A stretch of 21,203 nucleotides of DNA from Candidatus Eiseniibacteriota bacterium (lineage in GTDB: Bacteria > Arandabacterota > Arandabacteria > JAGLYR01): contig JAGLYR010000056.1 in NCBI GenBank assembly GCA_023132135.1, positions 1 through 21,203 on the forward strand, written 5' to 3'. Both the position numbers and the translations under genes were made by a program. The notes under the pieces are model-generated. The model was not told the origin of the DNA and did not search any database. It saw only the letters and a program-made list of their open reading frames with translations. This document shows positions 8,036 through 14,416 of this stretch, piece after piece (positions within the stretch are counted from its first letter, which is position 1; each line of letters starts with the position of its first letter).

Positions 8036-8507
8036 ACCGAGCCCCGCCGGAGCGGGAGCCCGCGCCCAATACCAAGGGGACAAAGCACAGCTGAGCCCTC
8101 CCATCAACAGAGCAATCCCAGCGTCCACCTCCCTTCAACGATTCGGAGCGCTCTCGAACACAGAGCCTCCCGGGTACAGGCCACAGTTCACGTGCGAGAG
8201 CATGAGATCATCCTCCCAGGCGCTCCCCTCACGTATGCAAAGAGTACCGCCACCGGTGTGGTGGAGCTGAGGGTCGATTTATGTCTCGATTCAGAGTCTT
8301 GATTTAATTATACTAACATCTATTACCAATATCAAGAAAAGACTAACACATTAAACTATACATGTCAACACTTCAATTGATATACGTATCGATCATCTAT
8401 TATCGATGACACTCGTGGATACTCAGGTCTGCGACGCTTACCGGAATGCGGCGACAGAGTGCTTTCAGGGACGTCCCTACGATCTCAAATGCACTGTCCC
8501 CGTTTTC
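8036..8507. other. Long leader and intergenic region containing an AT-rich island
   Basis: No gene is supported here. From about 8280 to 8400 the sequence becomes strikingly AT-rich against a GC-rich background; it contains the probable promoter of the PPC-domain gene. From 8036 to 8280 the DNA would be the 5' leader of that gene. I see no recognisable riboswitch. Confidence 0.5.
8307..8335 (-). promoter_or_regulatory. Sigma70-type promoter for the PPC-domain gene
   Basis: On the minus strand, -35 TTGATA (8330-8335), a 17-bp spacer and a perfect -10 TATAAT (8307-8312). It sits in an AT-rich island. The start would be near 8300, giving a long leader of about 290 nt before the GTG at 8011. A weaker alternative starts from TTGACA at 8363-8368. 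Confidence 0.6.
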
Positions 8508-8630
8508 CTACCTGGCCAGCGTCATCTTCTTGACCTCACTCCAGCCTGGGGCGTTCAGCCGGTAGAGGTAAACGCCGGAAGCGACGGCGTGGCCGTTCCT
8601 GTCCATACCGTCCCAGACAGCCTCGGTATT
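8508..8630 (-). pseudogene. Orphan C-terminal fragment of a FlgD-like sorting domain
   Basis: Reading the minus strand from about 8630 to the TAG at 8508 gives about 40 residues including VWDGMDRNGHAVASGVYLYR and ending KKMTLAR. This matches the end of the sorting domain in the gene at the right edge of the window (LWDGRDRNGTPVASGIYF ... RRMVLLR). The frame has no start, signal peptide or upstream domain: it hits a TAA about 50 bp upstream, and homology stops right at the GGGACAGAC motif at 8632. It is the tail of a lost secreted-protein gene. Confidence 0.82.
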
Positions 8631-8631
8631 C

Positions 8632-8645
8632 CGGGACAGACTACT
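8632..8645 (+). repeat. Dispersed motif CGGGACAGACYACT, copy 2
   Basis: CGGGACAGACTACT on the plus strand, extended by TTATTAGC. Copy 3 continues TTATTGGC, so the two plus-strand copies agree over about 21 bp. It lies at the junction between the sorting-domain relic and the C39-like relic. Confidence 0.65.
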
Positions 8646-8696
8646 TATTAGCATAACTACTTGTTTGGCTTTGGCTTAGGGCCACGCTTCTGTGGG

Positions 8697-8970
8697 AGAA
8701 GGGATATCCCAAGCATCGTCTCCACCCGGTGGGCACCAATGGGCGATTGTCCCGGAGACCCATGCGCTCCACCCCGCGGAGCATTTCATCCTTGTCGTGG
8801 GCTATAACCCTCAGACCGACGAGATGATCTACAACAGCCACAATCGGAGACAACGCCTCAAAGCATCCAAGCTGCTGGGCATCATCGACACCTTCTCCCT
8901 CGTCAACCGTCACGACTGGACCGGCGCGCTCTACGTTCCTCTTCCGGCGAAGGCTCCCGCGCGCCGCTGA
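8697..8970 (+). pseudogene. C39-peptidase-like C-terminal fragment, copy 1
   Basis: A frame ending at the TGA at 8968-8970 encodes about 90 residues including AEHFILVVGYNPQTDEMIYN and ending near WTGALYVPL. The H-F-I-L-V-V-G-Y-N stretch resembles the catalytic-His strand of papain-like C39 peptidases (Peptidase_C39_2). The N-terminal half that would carry the catalytic Cys is missing, and there is no proper ribosome binding site. A 271-bp segment (8697-8967) recurs at 10152-10422 with 11 mismatches and no gaps by my count. Seven of the 11 differences change an amino acid, which argues against purifying selection. Family assignment is tentative. Confidence 0.6.
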
Positions 8971-8989
8971 GGGTCCCTTGCGGAAGCCC

Positions 8990-9109
8990 TCACCCCCGGC
9001 CGGAGGCCGCTCGCGTCGCCGCATCCAATGACCTGCTTGCCCAGAGCCGGAGTGTCTCCTGGTCTTCCAGGACATCGACCGGCACCTCGTAGTACTGCAT
9101 CGCGTAGGA
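8990..9109 (-). pseudogene. Possible protein fragment of unknown origin
   Basis: The minus strand reads about 39 residues including YAMQYYEVPVDVLEDQETLR before a stop at 8990. The composition is protein-like, but no start, signal or neighbouring domain supports a complete gene. It may be another relic in this debris-filled gap, or a chance frame. Confidence 0.25.
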
Positions 9110-9163
9110 CCTATCGCCGTAGGACCTGAAGGGTCCGCTGCCGGCTGCTCGGAGGGGGGTAGT

Positions 9164-9202
9164 TTTTCGGGGTTTCGGGAACAAGTCCCGAAACCCCGAA
9201 AA
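9164..9202. repeat. Perfect 17-bp inverted repeat with 5-nt loop
   Basis: Left arm TTTTCGGGGTTTCGGGA (9164-9180), loop ACAAG, right arm TCCCGAAACCCCGAAAA (9186-9202). It lies 33 bp past the stop of the gene at 9236-9850. Neither exit has a T-tract, although the arms themselves begin with T and end with A, so it could act weakly on either strand. It may equally be a REP-like or mobile palindrome. Confidence 0.8.
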
Positions 9203-9211
9203 GAACCACCA

Positions 9212-9235
9212 TTCGTGCTCTTCGTGTGCTTCGTG
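9212..9235. repeat. TTCGTG short tandem repeat abutting a stop codon
   Basis: TTCGTG occurs at 9212, 9221 and 9230 with an exact 9-bp period. On the minus strand the array starts with the first base after the TAG (9236-9238) of the upstream gene and reads CACGAAG CACACGAAG AGCACGAA. Confidence 0.75.
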
Positions 9236-9850
9236 CTACCGGAACAGGATCTTCACGCCGCTCCAACTCCCCTCCTCGGTCTCCGTCGGACATGTGCACG
9301 AGGGAAGCACACCCGTCAGTTCGCCGAAGCCGACAAAATCTCCCGACTTGAGAACAAGCAAGGAATCAGGGTCCGTGATCGGAATGGGCGGCCAGTTCGA
9401 GAAGAAACAGAATGTCCCGGAACCCTGGTACATGGGGAAGCAGCCACAGAGCTCCAGAGGCTCGAACTTCACCAACGGCACATCCAGACCGGGAATGCTG
9501 GGATCCTGGCAGGTGAAGTAGGCCCAGTATTCCACCGTGCAGGGCTCGCCTTCGGCTTCCCCTGTTGAGGTACCCGCGACATCGAGCGCGGCGAAGGAGA
9601 AGAAATCGCACACGCAGGGACACTCCTCGAGCTGGAGAAGCACATCAAAATGACTGACGGTGCTGATCCCAGGAACGTCCCAGGTCAGAGTAATGCAGTA
9701 CTCCCAGTCCCACAGCTCGGGATAGCCTGACGGTTGAGCTTCACTGGTCCCCGAGAACACATATTGCCCCTGGGCCCCTGAGGGCAAGACCAGCATCGTC
9801 CAAGAAATGAGAAACAGAGAAACACTCCATCCAAAACGGTATCGATTCAT
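9236..9850 (-). CDS. Small exported protein of unknown family with WG-x-x-K-like C-terminal tail
   Basis: A 204-residue protein. The start at 9850 is chosen because it begins the hydrophobic signal MNRYRFGWSVSLFLISWTML, cleaved probably after ALPSGAQG-type residues, with a purine-rich GGAGGTGGAG about 8-12 nt upstream. The mature protein is a single acidic, cysteine-rich domain (ECPCVCDFF, EPLELCGCF, LPSCTC). I recognise no named family. It ends GSWSGVKILFR, a variant of the tail found on three other exported proteins of this island (S replaces G after W). A near-perfect promoter lies about 120 bp upstream. A 9-bp tandem repeat begins right after its stop codon, followed by a 17-bp inverted repeat. 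Confidence 0.85.
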   Translation of the reverse strand: MNRYRFGWSVSLFLISWTMLVLPSGAQGQYVFSGTSEAQPSGYPELWDWEYCITLTWDVPGISTVSHFDVLLQLEECPCVCDFFSFAALDVAGTSTGEAEGEPCTVEYWAYFTCQDPSIPGLDVPLVKFEPLELCGCFPMYQGSGTFCFFSNWPPIPITDPDSLLVLKSGDFVGFGELTGVLPSCTCPTETEEGSWSGVKILFR

Positions 9851-9968
9851 CTCTATGCTCCACCTCCCACCAGGGTACAGCTCCGCCTCATGCGGAGATG
9901 TTGTCCACATTTCACCGCGTCGCTGTCTCCATGATCTATCGCACAATCCTTCCTATCACACAGATAGT

Positions 9969-9998
9969 ATTATATCATAAGCACCCATGTCCTGTCAA
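9969..9998 (-). promoter_or_regulatory. Consensus sigma70-type promoter for the gene at 9236-9850
   Basis: On the minus strand, a perfect -35 TTGACA (9993-9998), 18-bp spacer and a perfect -10 TATAAT (9969-9974), with TG one base upstream of the -10. The start is predicted near 9962, giving a leader of about 112 nt. It is preceded by TC, as in the promoter at 5959-5988 (TCTTGACA in both). Confidence 0.8.
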
Positions 9999-10055
9999 GA
10001 GACATTCTGTCCTCACACAGTTTTGCAGTAAATGACTTGGAAACTCGGGGAAACT

Positions 10056-10069
10056 CGGGACAGACCACT
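10056..10069 (+). repeat. Dispersed motif CGGGACAGACYACT, copy 3
   Basis: CGGGACAGACCACT followed by TATTGGC. It lies about 80 bp before the second C39-like fragment; copy 2 lies about 50 bp before the first fragment, in the same orientation. Confidence 0.65.
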
Positions 10070-10151
10070 TATTGGCCGACCGTGCTGGCCGCGAGGAAAT
10101 AGGCGGGTCGGGGCGACGCCGGGCGTCATTATTGAAACGGGGATTGAGGAA

Positions 10152-10449
10152 AGAAGGGATCTCCCAAGCATCGTCTCCGGCCGGTGGGCACCCATGGGCG
10201 ATTGCCCCGGAGACCCATGCACTCCACCCCGCGGAGCATTTCATCCTTGTCGTGGGCTATAACCCTCAGACCGACGAGATGATCTACAACAGTCACAATC
10301 GGAGACAACGCTTCAAAGCATCCAGGCTGCTGGGCATCATCGACACCTTCTCCCTCGTCAACCGTTACGACTGGACCGGCGCGCTCTACGTTCCTCTTCC
10401 GGCGAAGGCTCCCGCGCACCGCCGAACAGCTTTTCAACACCTCTGTTGA
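10152..10449 (+). pseudogene. C39-peptidase-like C-terminal fragment, copy 2
   Basis: Second copy of the 271-bp segment at 8697-8967, in the same orientation and with no indels, but joined to different flanks. The frame again encodes AEHFILVVGYNPQTDEMIYN and WTGALYVPL. It then runs on into unrelated sequence (HRRTAFQHLC) to a TGA at 10447-10449, because the original stop is lost. There is no catalytic Cys half. It is best explained as a duplicated relic, with the peptidase family assignment tentative. Confidence 0.6.
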
Positions 10450-10474
10450 TGTTCTGATGGACACGGGTTACACT
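10446..10474 (+). promoter_or_regulatory. Possible weak promoter for the TonB receptor operon
   Basis: TTGATG (10446-10451), 17-bp spacer, TACACT (10469-10474), each matching four of six consensus positions. If used, transcripts start near 10481 and carry the hairpin at 10495-10525 in their leader. Confidence 0.3.
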
Positions 10475-10494
10475 CTCGACCTCGCCCACCCCGG

Positions 10495-10525
10495 GGCCGC
10501 TTCCTGGGCGGCCGCTTTTCTTTCT
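10495..10525 (+). terminator. Intrinsic terminator or attenuator before the TonB receptor gene
   Basis: GGCCGC, 7-nt loop and GCGGCC form a 6-bp all-GC stem (10495-10513), followed by a T-rich run, GCTTTTCTTTCT. It points along the plus strand. It either ends transcription coming through the C39-like relic or acts as an attenuator for the receptor gene that starts 26 bp further on. Confidence 0.55.
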
Positions 10526-10551
10526 ACCACTTGCTTCGAGAGGCAATGTGT

Positions 10552-12789
10552 ATGACAAGAGCGAACAGGAAAACATGCCCGGTGTTGTTTCTCCTTCTAT
10601 TCCCGCTTCTCCTTCTGCTTCCGTGCTCGGTCGAAGCCGCCACGGTCGCCGGTTTTGTCTACGACGCCGAAAACGGGGAAGCACTGCCCTATGCCAACGT
10701 CTTTTTCCGAAACGCTCCCTGGGGTGACATGGCGAACAGGAAGGGCTACTACGTGATTCCCGCACTTCCCGCCGGCGAGTACGAAATCGTCTTCGGCTAC
10801 ATGGGCTACCGGCAAGAGGTTCGAACCATCACGCTGGCGGAAAACGAAGAGATGACAATCTCGGTCGAGCTGCAACCTCAGGCCATTCAAATGGCAACCG
10901 TTGAGGTCAACGAAACTGCGAGCGATCTCGCGCTGGAGACCGGCAAGCTCTACCTCGCGACACGAGATTTGACCCACATGCCCGCGCCGGTCGAGGCAGA
11001 CGTCTTTCGAGCGGTTCAAATGCTTCCCGGCGTGAGCACGCTCTCCGACTACTCGAGCGGCCTCTACGTTCGGGGAGGAAGCGCCGACCAGAACCTGATC
11101 CTTCTCGATGATATGGACGTCTACAATCCCGATCACCTCTTCGGATTCTTCAGTACTTTCAACGTCGATGCCGTCAAGACGGTCGAGCTGCAGAAGGGCG
11201 GATTCCCGGCGCAACACGGCGGCAGGCTTTCCTCGGTCCTCGACGTCCAGAACAGGGACGGCAACCGGCGCGAAATCGAGGGCGTCGCCCGCCTGAGTCT
11301 GATCAGCGCAAGCGCCACTGTCGAAGGTCCATGGAAACGAGGATCCTGGATGGTGTCCGGCCGCCAGACGTTCATCGAGCAGCTGGCCAGACTCAGCGAC
11401 ATCGATCTTCCGTACGAGTTCTACGACCTGCACGCGAAGGGCAATTACGATTTCGCCGAAAACGACCGGTCGAGTGTCAGCTACTACCGGGGCCGCGACA
11501 GGCTGGACTGGAACCAGGAGAACCTGGACATTCTGCTCGAGTGGGGAAACGACACCTGGAGCACCCAGTGGACGCATCTCTTCAGCAGCCGCGTGTTCTC
11601 CCATCTACTCATCGGCGGCAGCAGGTTCCAGACCATCGCCGAAGTCGAGTTCGACGATTTCAAGGTCAGCACCGAAAACAAGATCACCGATGTGTGCGCC
11701 AAGTGGGGATTGTCCTACCGGCCGAACCGCTCGCACCTGATCGATTTCGGCGCGGAAGTCAAAGCGCTGAATTTCTCGTACGTGGACAGGATCGGCAAGG
11801 AGTCGGGCTCCGAGCTCAAGTATGACGGAGTCTACGGTGCCCTCTACGCGCAGGACGAATGGATGCTGAGTCCAATCTGGAGCGCCGAGGCAGGACTCCG
11901 GCTGAACTACTACACGGAGGGTGAATACTTTCGACTGTCGCCCCGGCTCTCCCTCCGCAGGCAGATCCGGGAATACGTATCGGCCCATGCCAGGTACGGG
12001 CGCTACTCCCAGTTCCTGAACCTTGTCGCCTTCGAGGGCGCCAGTTTTGCGTCGATGTGGTTTCCGGTCGACAAGACCCTGGATCCTGGTATCGCCGATC
12101 ACTACATTCTGGGAGTCGAGTTCGGACCCTACCGCCATATCTCCCTGTCGATCGAAGGGTACTACAAGCCGTACGACAACGTCGTCGAGTTCAGCGAGGA
12201 ATACCAGCGCTCCCTCGGCGACAACGATCCCGATATGTGCCGGTTGTTCAACTCCGGTACCGGAGAGGCTTACGGGGTGGACGTGCATCTCAGGAACCAG
12301 GTCTCGCGCTTCACGGGGTGGATCGGTTACGCGTACGGGTACTCCCGCCGGACCATCAAGGACTACAACTTCGGCAGGGAATACGCACCGACCTATGATC
12401 GCCGCCACCAGGTCTACGTCGTTCAGGACATCTCGGTCGGGTACGGACTGAGCCTGAACGCAATCTTCCGGTACGGATCGGGCCAGCCGGTAACACTGGC
12501 TTCCGGGCGATACACGGTTCATGACATCACCGGTCGCGAGTACGAAACTCCACTCTACGGGGACATCAACACCGGCCGGCTTCCTTCCTACCATCGACTG
12601 GATCTGGGAATCTCGAAGCGCAAGAGAGTCGCCGGCATGGACATGGAGTTCGGACTTCAGGTGATCAACGCGTACAACAGGAAAAACGTATACATTCGCG
12701 AGTACGACATGGAGAAGAATCCGGCGGAGTACAGGGATGTTACGATGCTTCCCATTCTTCCGACGATCTCCGTAAGCGCCAGGTTCTAG
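10552..12789 (+). CDS. TonB-dependent outer-membrane receptor with CarboxypepD_reg-like N-terminal domain
   Basis: A 745-residue outer-membrane protein. The ATG at 10552 follows GAGAGG by 8 nt and starts a signal peptide rich in Leu (VLFLLLFPLLLLLPCSVEAA); an in-frame ATG at 10531 is less likely. Residues about 30-112 are a carboxypeptidase-regulatory-like beta-sandwich (TVAGFVYDAENGEALPYANV). Residues about 130-240 form the plug (VFRAVQMLPGVSTLSDYSSG, LYVRGGSADQNLILLDDMDV). The rest is a 22-strand-type barrel ending ISVSARF with a terminal aromatic residue. Such receptors import large or scarce ligands using TonB-ExbBD energy; the ligand cannot be read. The gene for a lipoprotein follows after 23 bp. 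A plug fragment of a paralogue survives at 15472-15630. Confidence 0.93.
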   Translation: MTRANRKTCPVLFLLLFPLLLLLPCSVEAATVAGFVYDAENGEALPYANVFFRNAPWGDMANRKGYYVIPALPAGEYEIVFGYMGYRQEVRTITLAENEEMTISVELQPQAIQMATVEVNETASDLALETGKLYLATRDLTHMPAPVEADVFRAVQMLPGVSTLSDYSSGLYVRGGSADQNLILLDDMDVYNPDHLFGFFSTFNVDAVKTVELQKGGFPAQHGGRLSSVLDVQNRDGNRREIEGVARLSLISASATVEGPWKRGSWMVSGRQTFIEQLARLSDIDLPYEFYDLHAKGNYDFAENDRSSVSYYRGRDRLDWNQENLDILLEWGNDTWSTQWTHLFSSRVFSHLLIGGSRFQTIAEVEFDDFKVSTENKITDVCAKWGLSYRPNRSHLIDFGAEVKALNFSYVDRIGKESGSELKYDGVYGALYAQDEWMLSPIWSAEAGLRLNYYTEGEYFRLSPRLSLRRQIREYVSAHARYGRYSQFLNLVAFEGASFASMWFPVDKTLDPGIADHYILGVEFGPYRHISLSIEGYYKPYDNVVEFSEEYQRSLGDNDPDMCRLFNSGTGEAYGVDVHLRNQVSRFTGWIGYAYGYSRRTIKDYNFGREYAPTYDRRHQVYVVQDISVGYGLSLNAIFRYGSGQPVTLASGRYTVHDITGREYETPLYGDINTGRLPSYHRLDLGISKRKRVAGMDMEFGLQVINAYNRKNVYIREYDMEKNPAEYRDVTMLPILPTISVSARF

Positions 12790-12812
12790 CCGGATGAGTA
12801 AGGAGAAAATCA

Positions 12813-13706
12813 ATGCCCCTTGCGATGAAGACTAAGAAGTTCGATCGACTTGCACAAATCGCCGTTTCACTCGGCCTTGTGCTTGTGGTGTTCTCCGGGT
12901 GTGGCGAGGACGTGAACAAGCCGGGCACCGAGTCAACGTACGTTCTCTTCGGTTACCTGTACGTTGGCGAGACGGTAAGCGAAGAGAACGCCATCTTCCT
13001 GGCCTGGACCCGGTCGATTGAAGAAACCTACCAGAGAGAGGACGCTGTCGTATCGGGCGCCGTCGTGACACTCCGGCGTGAAGGATCAGTTGTCCGGGAT
13101 ACGTTGGAGATGGTCGAACCGGGCTACTACGCAAATCCCGATGTCGCGATTGGACCGCTCGAGACGTACCACCTCGACGTCTATATCGGCGGAAACCTCG
13201 AGATCACGTCAACAACGACTACGCCGAACGCTTTCACGATTGAAACCGATCTTCGCGAGGCGCCGCTGACGATGGTCCACGGCGACATTCCCGATTCGTT
13301 TGGCGTCCTCATCGACTCACCGGACGAAACACAGATCTTCATGGTAGACATCTACTGCACGGAAGACTGGCAGGACGCCGTGTTCCTCGAGGGCTACCAG
13401 CACGGCCAGCGCAACCATCCCGATGACTACGAGAGGTACGGCGGGGACAACAGCGAGCCTAGGCACATCTGTGCCTTCTTCGCGCTGGACGATCTCGAAA
13501 AAGACGGCGACCGGTTCGTGCTGGACTGGTACAGCGCTATGATGGTGTTCCAGGGCACGTACGACGTGGCCTTTCTCACAATTGACGACAATTACTACAA
13601 CTACCTCTACCGCGACTTTCCGGAGAGGAACGCTGGCGTCGTGGGCGGCATAGGAGTGTTCGCCTCCGCCTGTCGGAAGGCGTTCTGTGTGGAGGTGGTG
13701 GAGTAG
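12813..13706 (+). CDS. Outer-membrane lipoprotein paired with the TonB receptor, DUF4249-like
   Basis: A 297-residue lipoprotein. AAGGAG lies 7 nt before the ATG at 12813. The signal peptide ends in the lipobox VFSGC with the lipidated Cys at residue 30. After that comes an Ig-like segment (VLFGYLYVGETVSEENAIF, VVSGAVVTLRREGS) and a C-terminal part with an NYYNYLYRDFPERNAGVVGG-type ending. This layout and the ending GGIGVFASACRKAFCVEVVE resemble DUF4249-type lipoproteins that sit next to TonB-dependent receptors in Bacteroidota and act as ligand-capturing lids in the SusC/SusD manner. The assignment is by resemblance only. It is co-transcribed with the receptor (23-bp gap) and followed by a strong terminator. 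Confidence 0.8.
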   Translation: MPLAMKTKKFDRLAQIAVSLGLVLVVFSGCGEDVNKPGTESTYVLFGYLYVGETVSEENAIFLAWTRSIEETYQREDAVVSGAVVTLRREGSVVRDTLEMVEPGYYANPDVAIGPLETYHLDVYIGGNLEITSTTTTPNAFTIETDLREAPLTMVHGDIPDSFGVLIDSPDETQIFMVDIYCTEDWQDAVFLEGYQHGQRNHPDDYERYGGDNSEPRHICAFFALDDLEKDGDRFVLDWYSAMMVFQGTYDVAFLTIDDNYYNYLYRDFPERNAGVVGGIGVFASACRKAFCVEVVE

Positions 13707-13723
13707 TATTCCGGGGAGAGGAC

Positions 13724-13752
13724 GAAGGGGGCCTTACGGCCCCCTTCTTTCC
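13724..13752 (+). terminator. Rho-independent terminator of the receptor/lipoprotein operon
   Basis: GAAGGGGGCC, loop TTAC and GGCCCCCTTC form a perfect 10-bp stem (13724-13747), followed by TTT CC. It lies 17 bp after the lipoprotein stop, between two convergent operons. The minus-strand exit has no T-run, so it is mainly a plus-strand terminator. Confidence 0.85.
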
Positions 13753-13771
13753 TGGCGTGACAGCATTGGAA

Positions 13772-14404
13772 CTAGAATGTCGGTGAGGTGACGATGTACC
13801 TCCCCGACACGTGATAGTAGATTCGAACACGCCAGTCGAAGTTGGTGTCCCTTTCCTGGGGATTGGATGTACCGGCGGATGTGCCGCGGATCTCGAAGGA
13901 CGACACCGTGTAGCCCTTCAGGGCCACCAGCAGGTCCGCCATCAGATCGTTCAGGAAATCGATACCGGCTGTATTGATAGGCGCCGGCTTGAGGATTCCC
14001 AGAAGCGGATAGACAGCCTCGCTGTAGTTACTGATGAGAGTTTGCGAAGCCCCCGTGTCCGACCGTTCCACCGTCACCGAGGCGCCAAAGATCTCCCGAT
14101 CCGTCTCCGGCTCGTTGTAGGCAACCGTTCCATACTGCACCGAGGCTACTCGAATGGTATCGATCATGCCGATCTCGATGCCGGCCTCGTCCAGGTCCAG
14201 CCGGAGCTGGTCGACGTTGATGATCTCGAAGCCGCTGCCGACATTAATGCTTCCCCGGGCCTGGAATGTGAACTCGATGAATTCCTCCGTCACGAGCGTC
14301 ATCTCAATGTCTTCGGTCCCCGGGACTCCCGGACACTTGGCGCCGAGAAGGAGGACGCCTAGTGCAAGATAAATCAGGATTTGCAGAACTGCTTTCTTGC
14401 GCAT
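13772..14404 (-). CDS. Exported small protein of unknown function, possible lipoprotein
   Basis: A 210-residue protein with an N-terminal hydrophobic segment (LQILIYLALGVLLLGAKCPG). GGAGG lies shortly before the ATG at 14404. Cys24 sits where a lipobox Cys would be, but the preceding residues G-A-K are atypical because Lys at -1 is not accepted by the usual lipobox pattern. Lipidation is therefore uncertain. The mature part looks beta-rich, with alternating hydrophobic strands (FIEFTFQARGSINVGSGFEI, FDWRVRIYYHVSGRYIV). I recognise no family. The gene starts 12 bp after the stop of the outer-membrane barrel gene, so the two form an operon and may act together at the outer membrane. Confidence 0.8.
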   Translation of the reverse strand: MRKKAVLQILIYLALGVLLLGAKCPGVPGTEDIEMTLVTEEFIEFTFQARGSINVGSGFEIINVDQLRLDLDEAGIEIGMIDTIRVASVQYGTVAYNEPETDREIFGASVTVERSDTGASQTLISNYSEAVYPLLGILKPAPINTAGIDFLNDLMADLLVALKGYTVSSFEIRGTSAGTSNPQERDTNFDWRVRIYYHVSGRYIVTSPTF

Positions 14405-14416
14405 GGTCAGAACCTC

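Noticed and set aside
8692-8970. A complete 92-aa gene
   Set aside because: It matches only the C-terminal part of a C39-like peptidase, has no ribosome binding site, and its near-identical copy differs mainly by amino-acid changes.
9164-9202. Standard rho-independent terminator
   Set aside because: The stem is perfect, but neither exit has a run of T residues.
10597-12813. Long minus-strand frames opposite the TonB receptor gene
   Set aside because: They are shadows of a well-supported receptor; their composition reflects complementary codons and they contain no recognisable domain.
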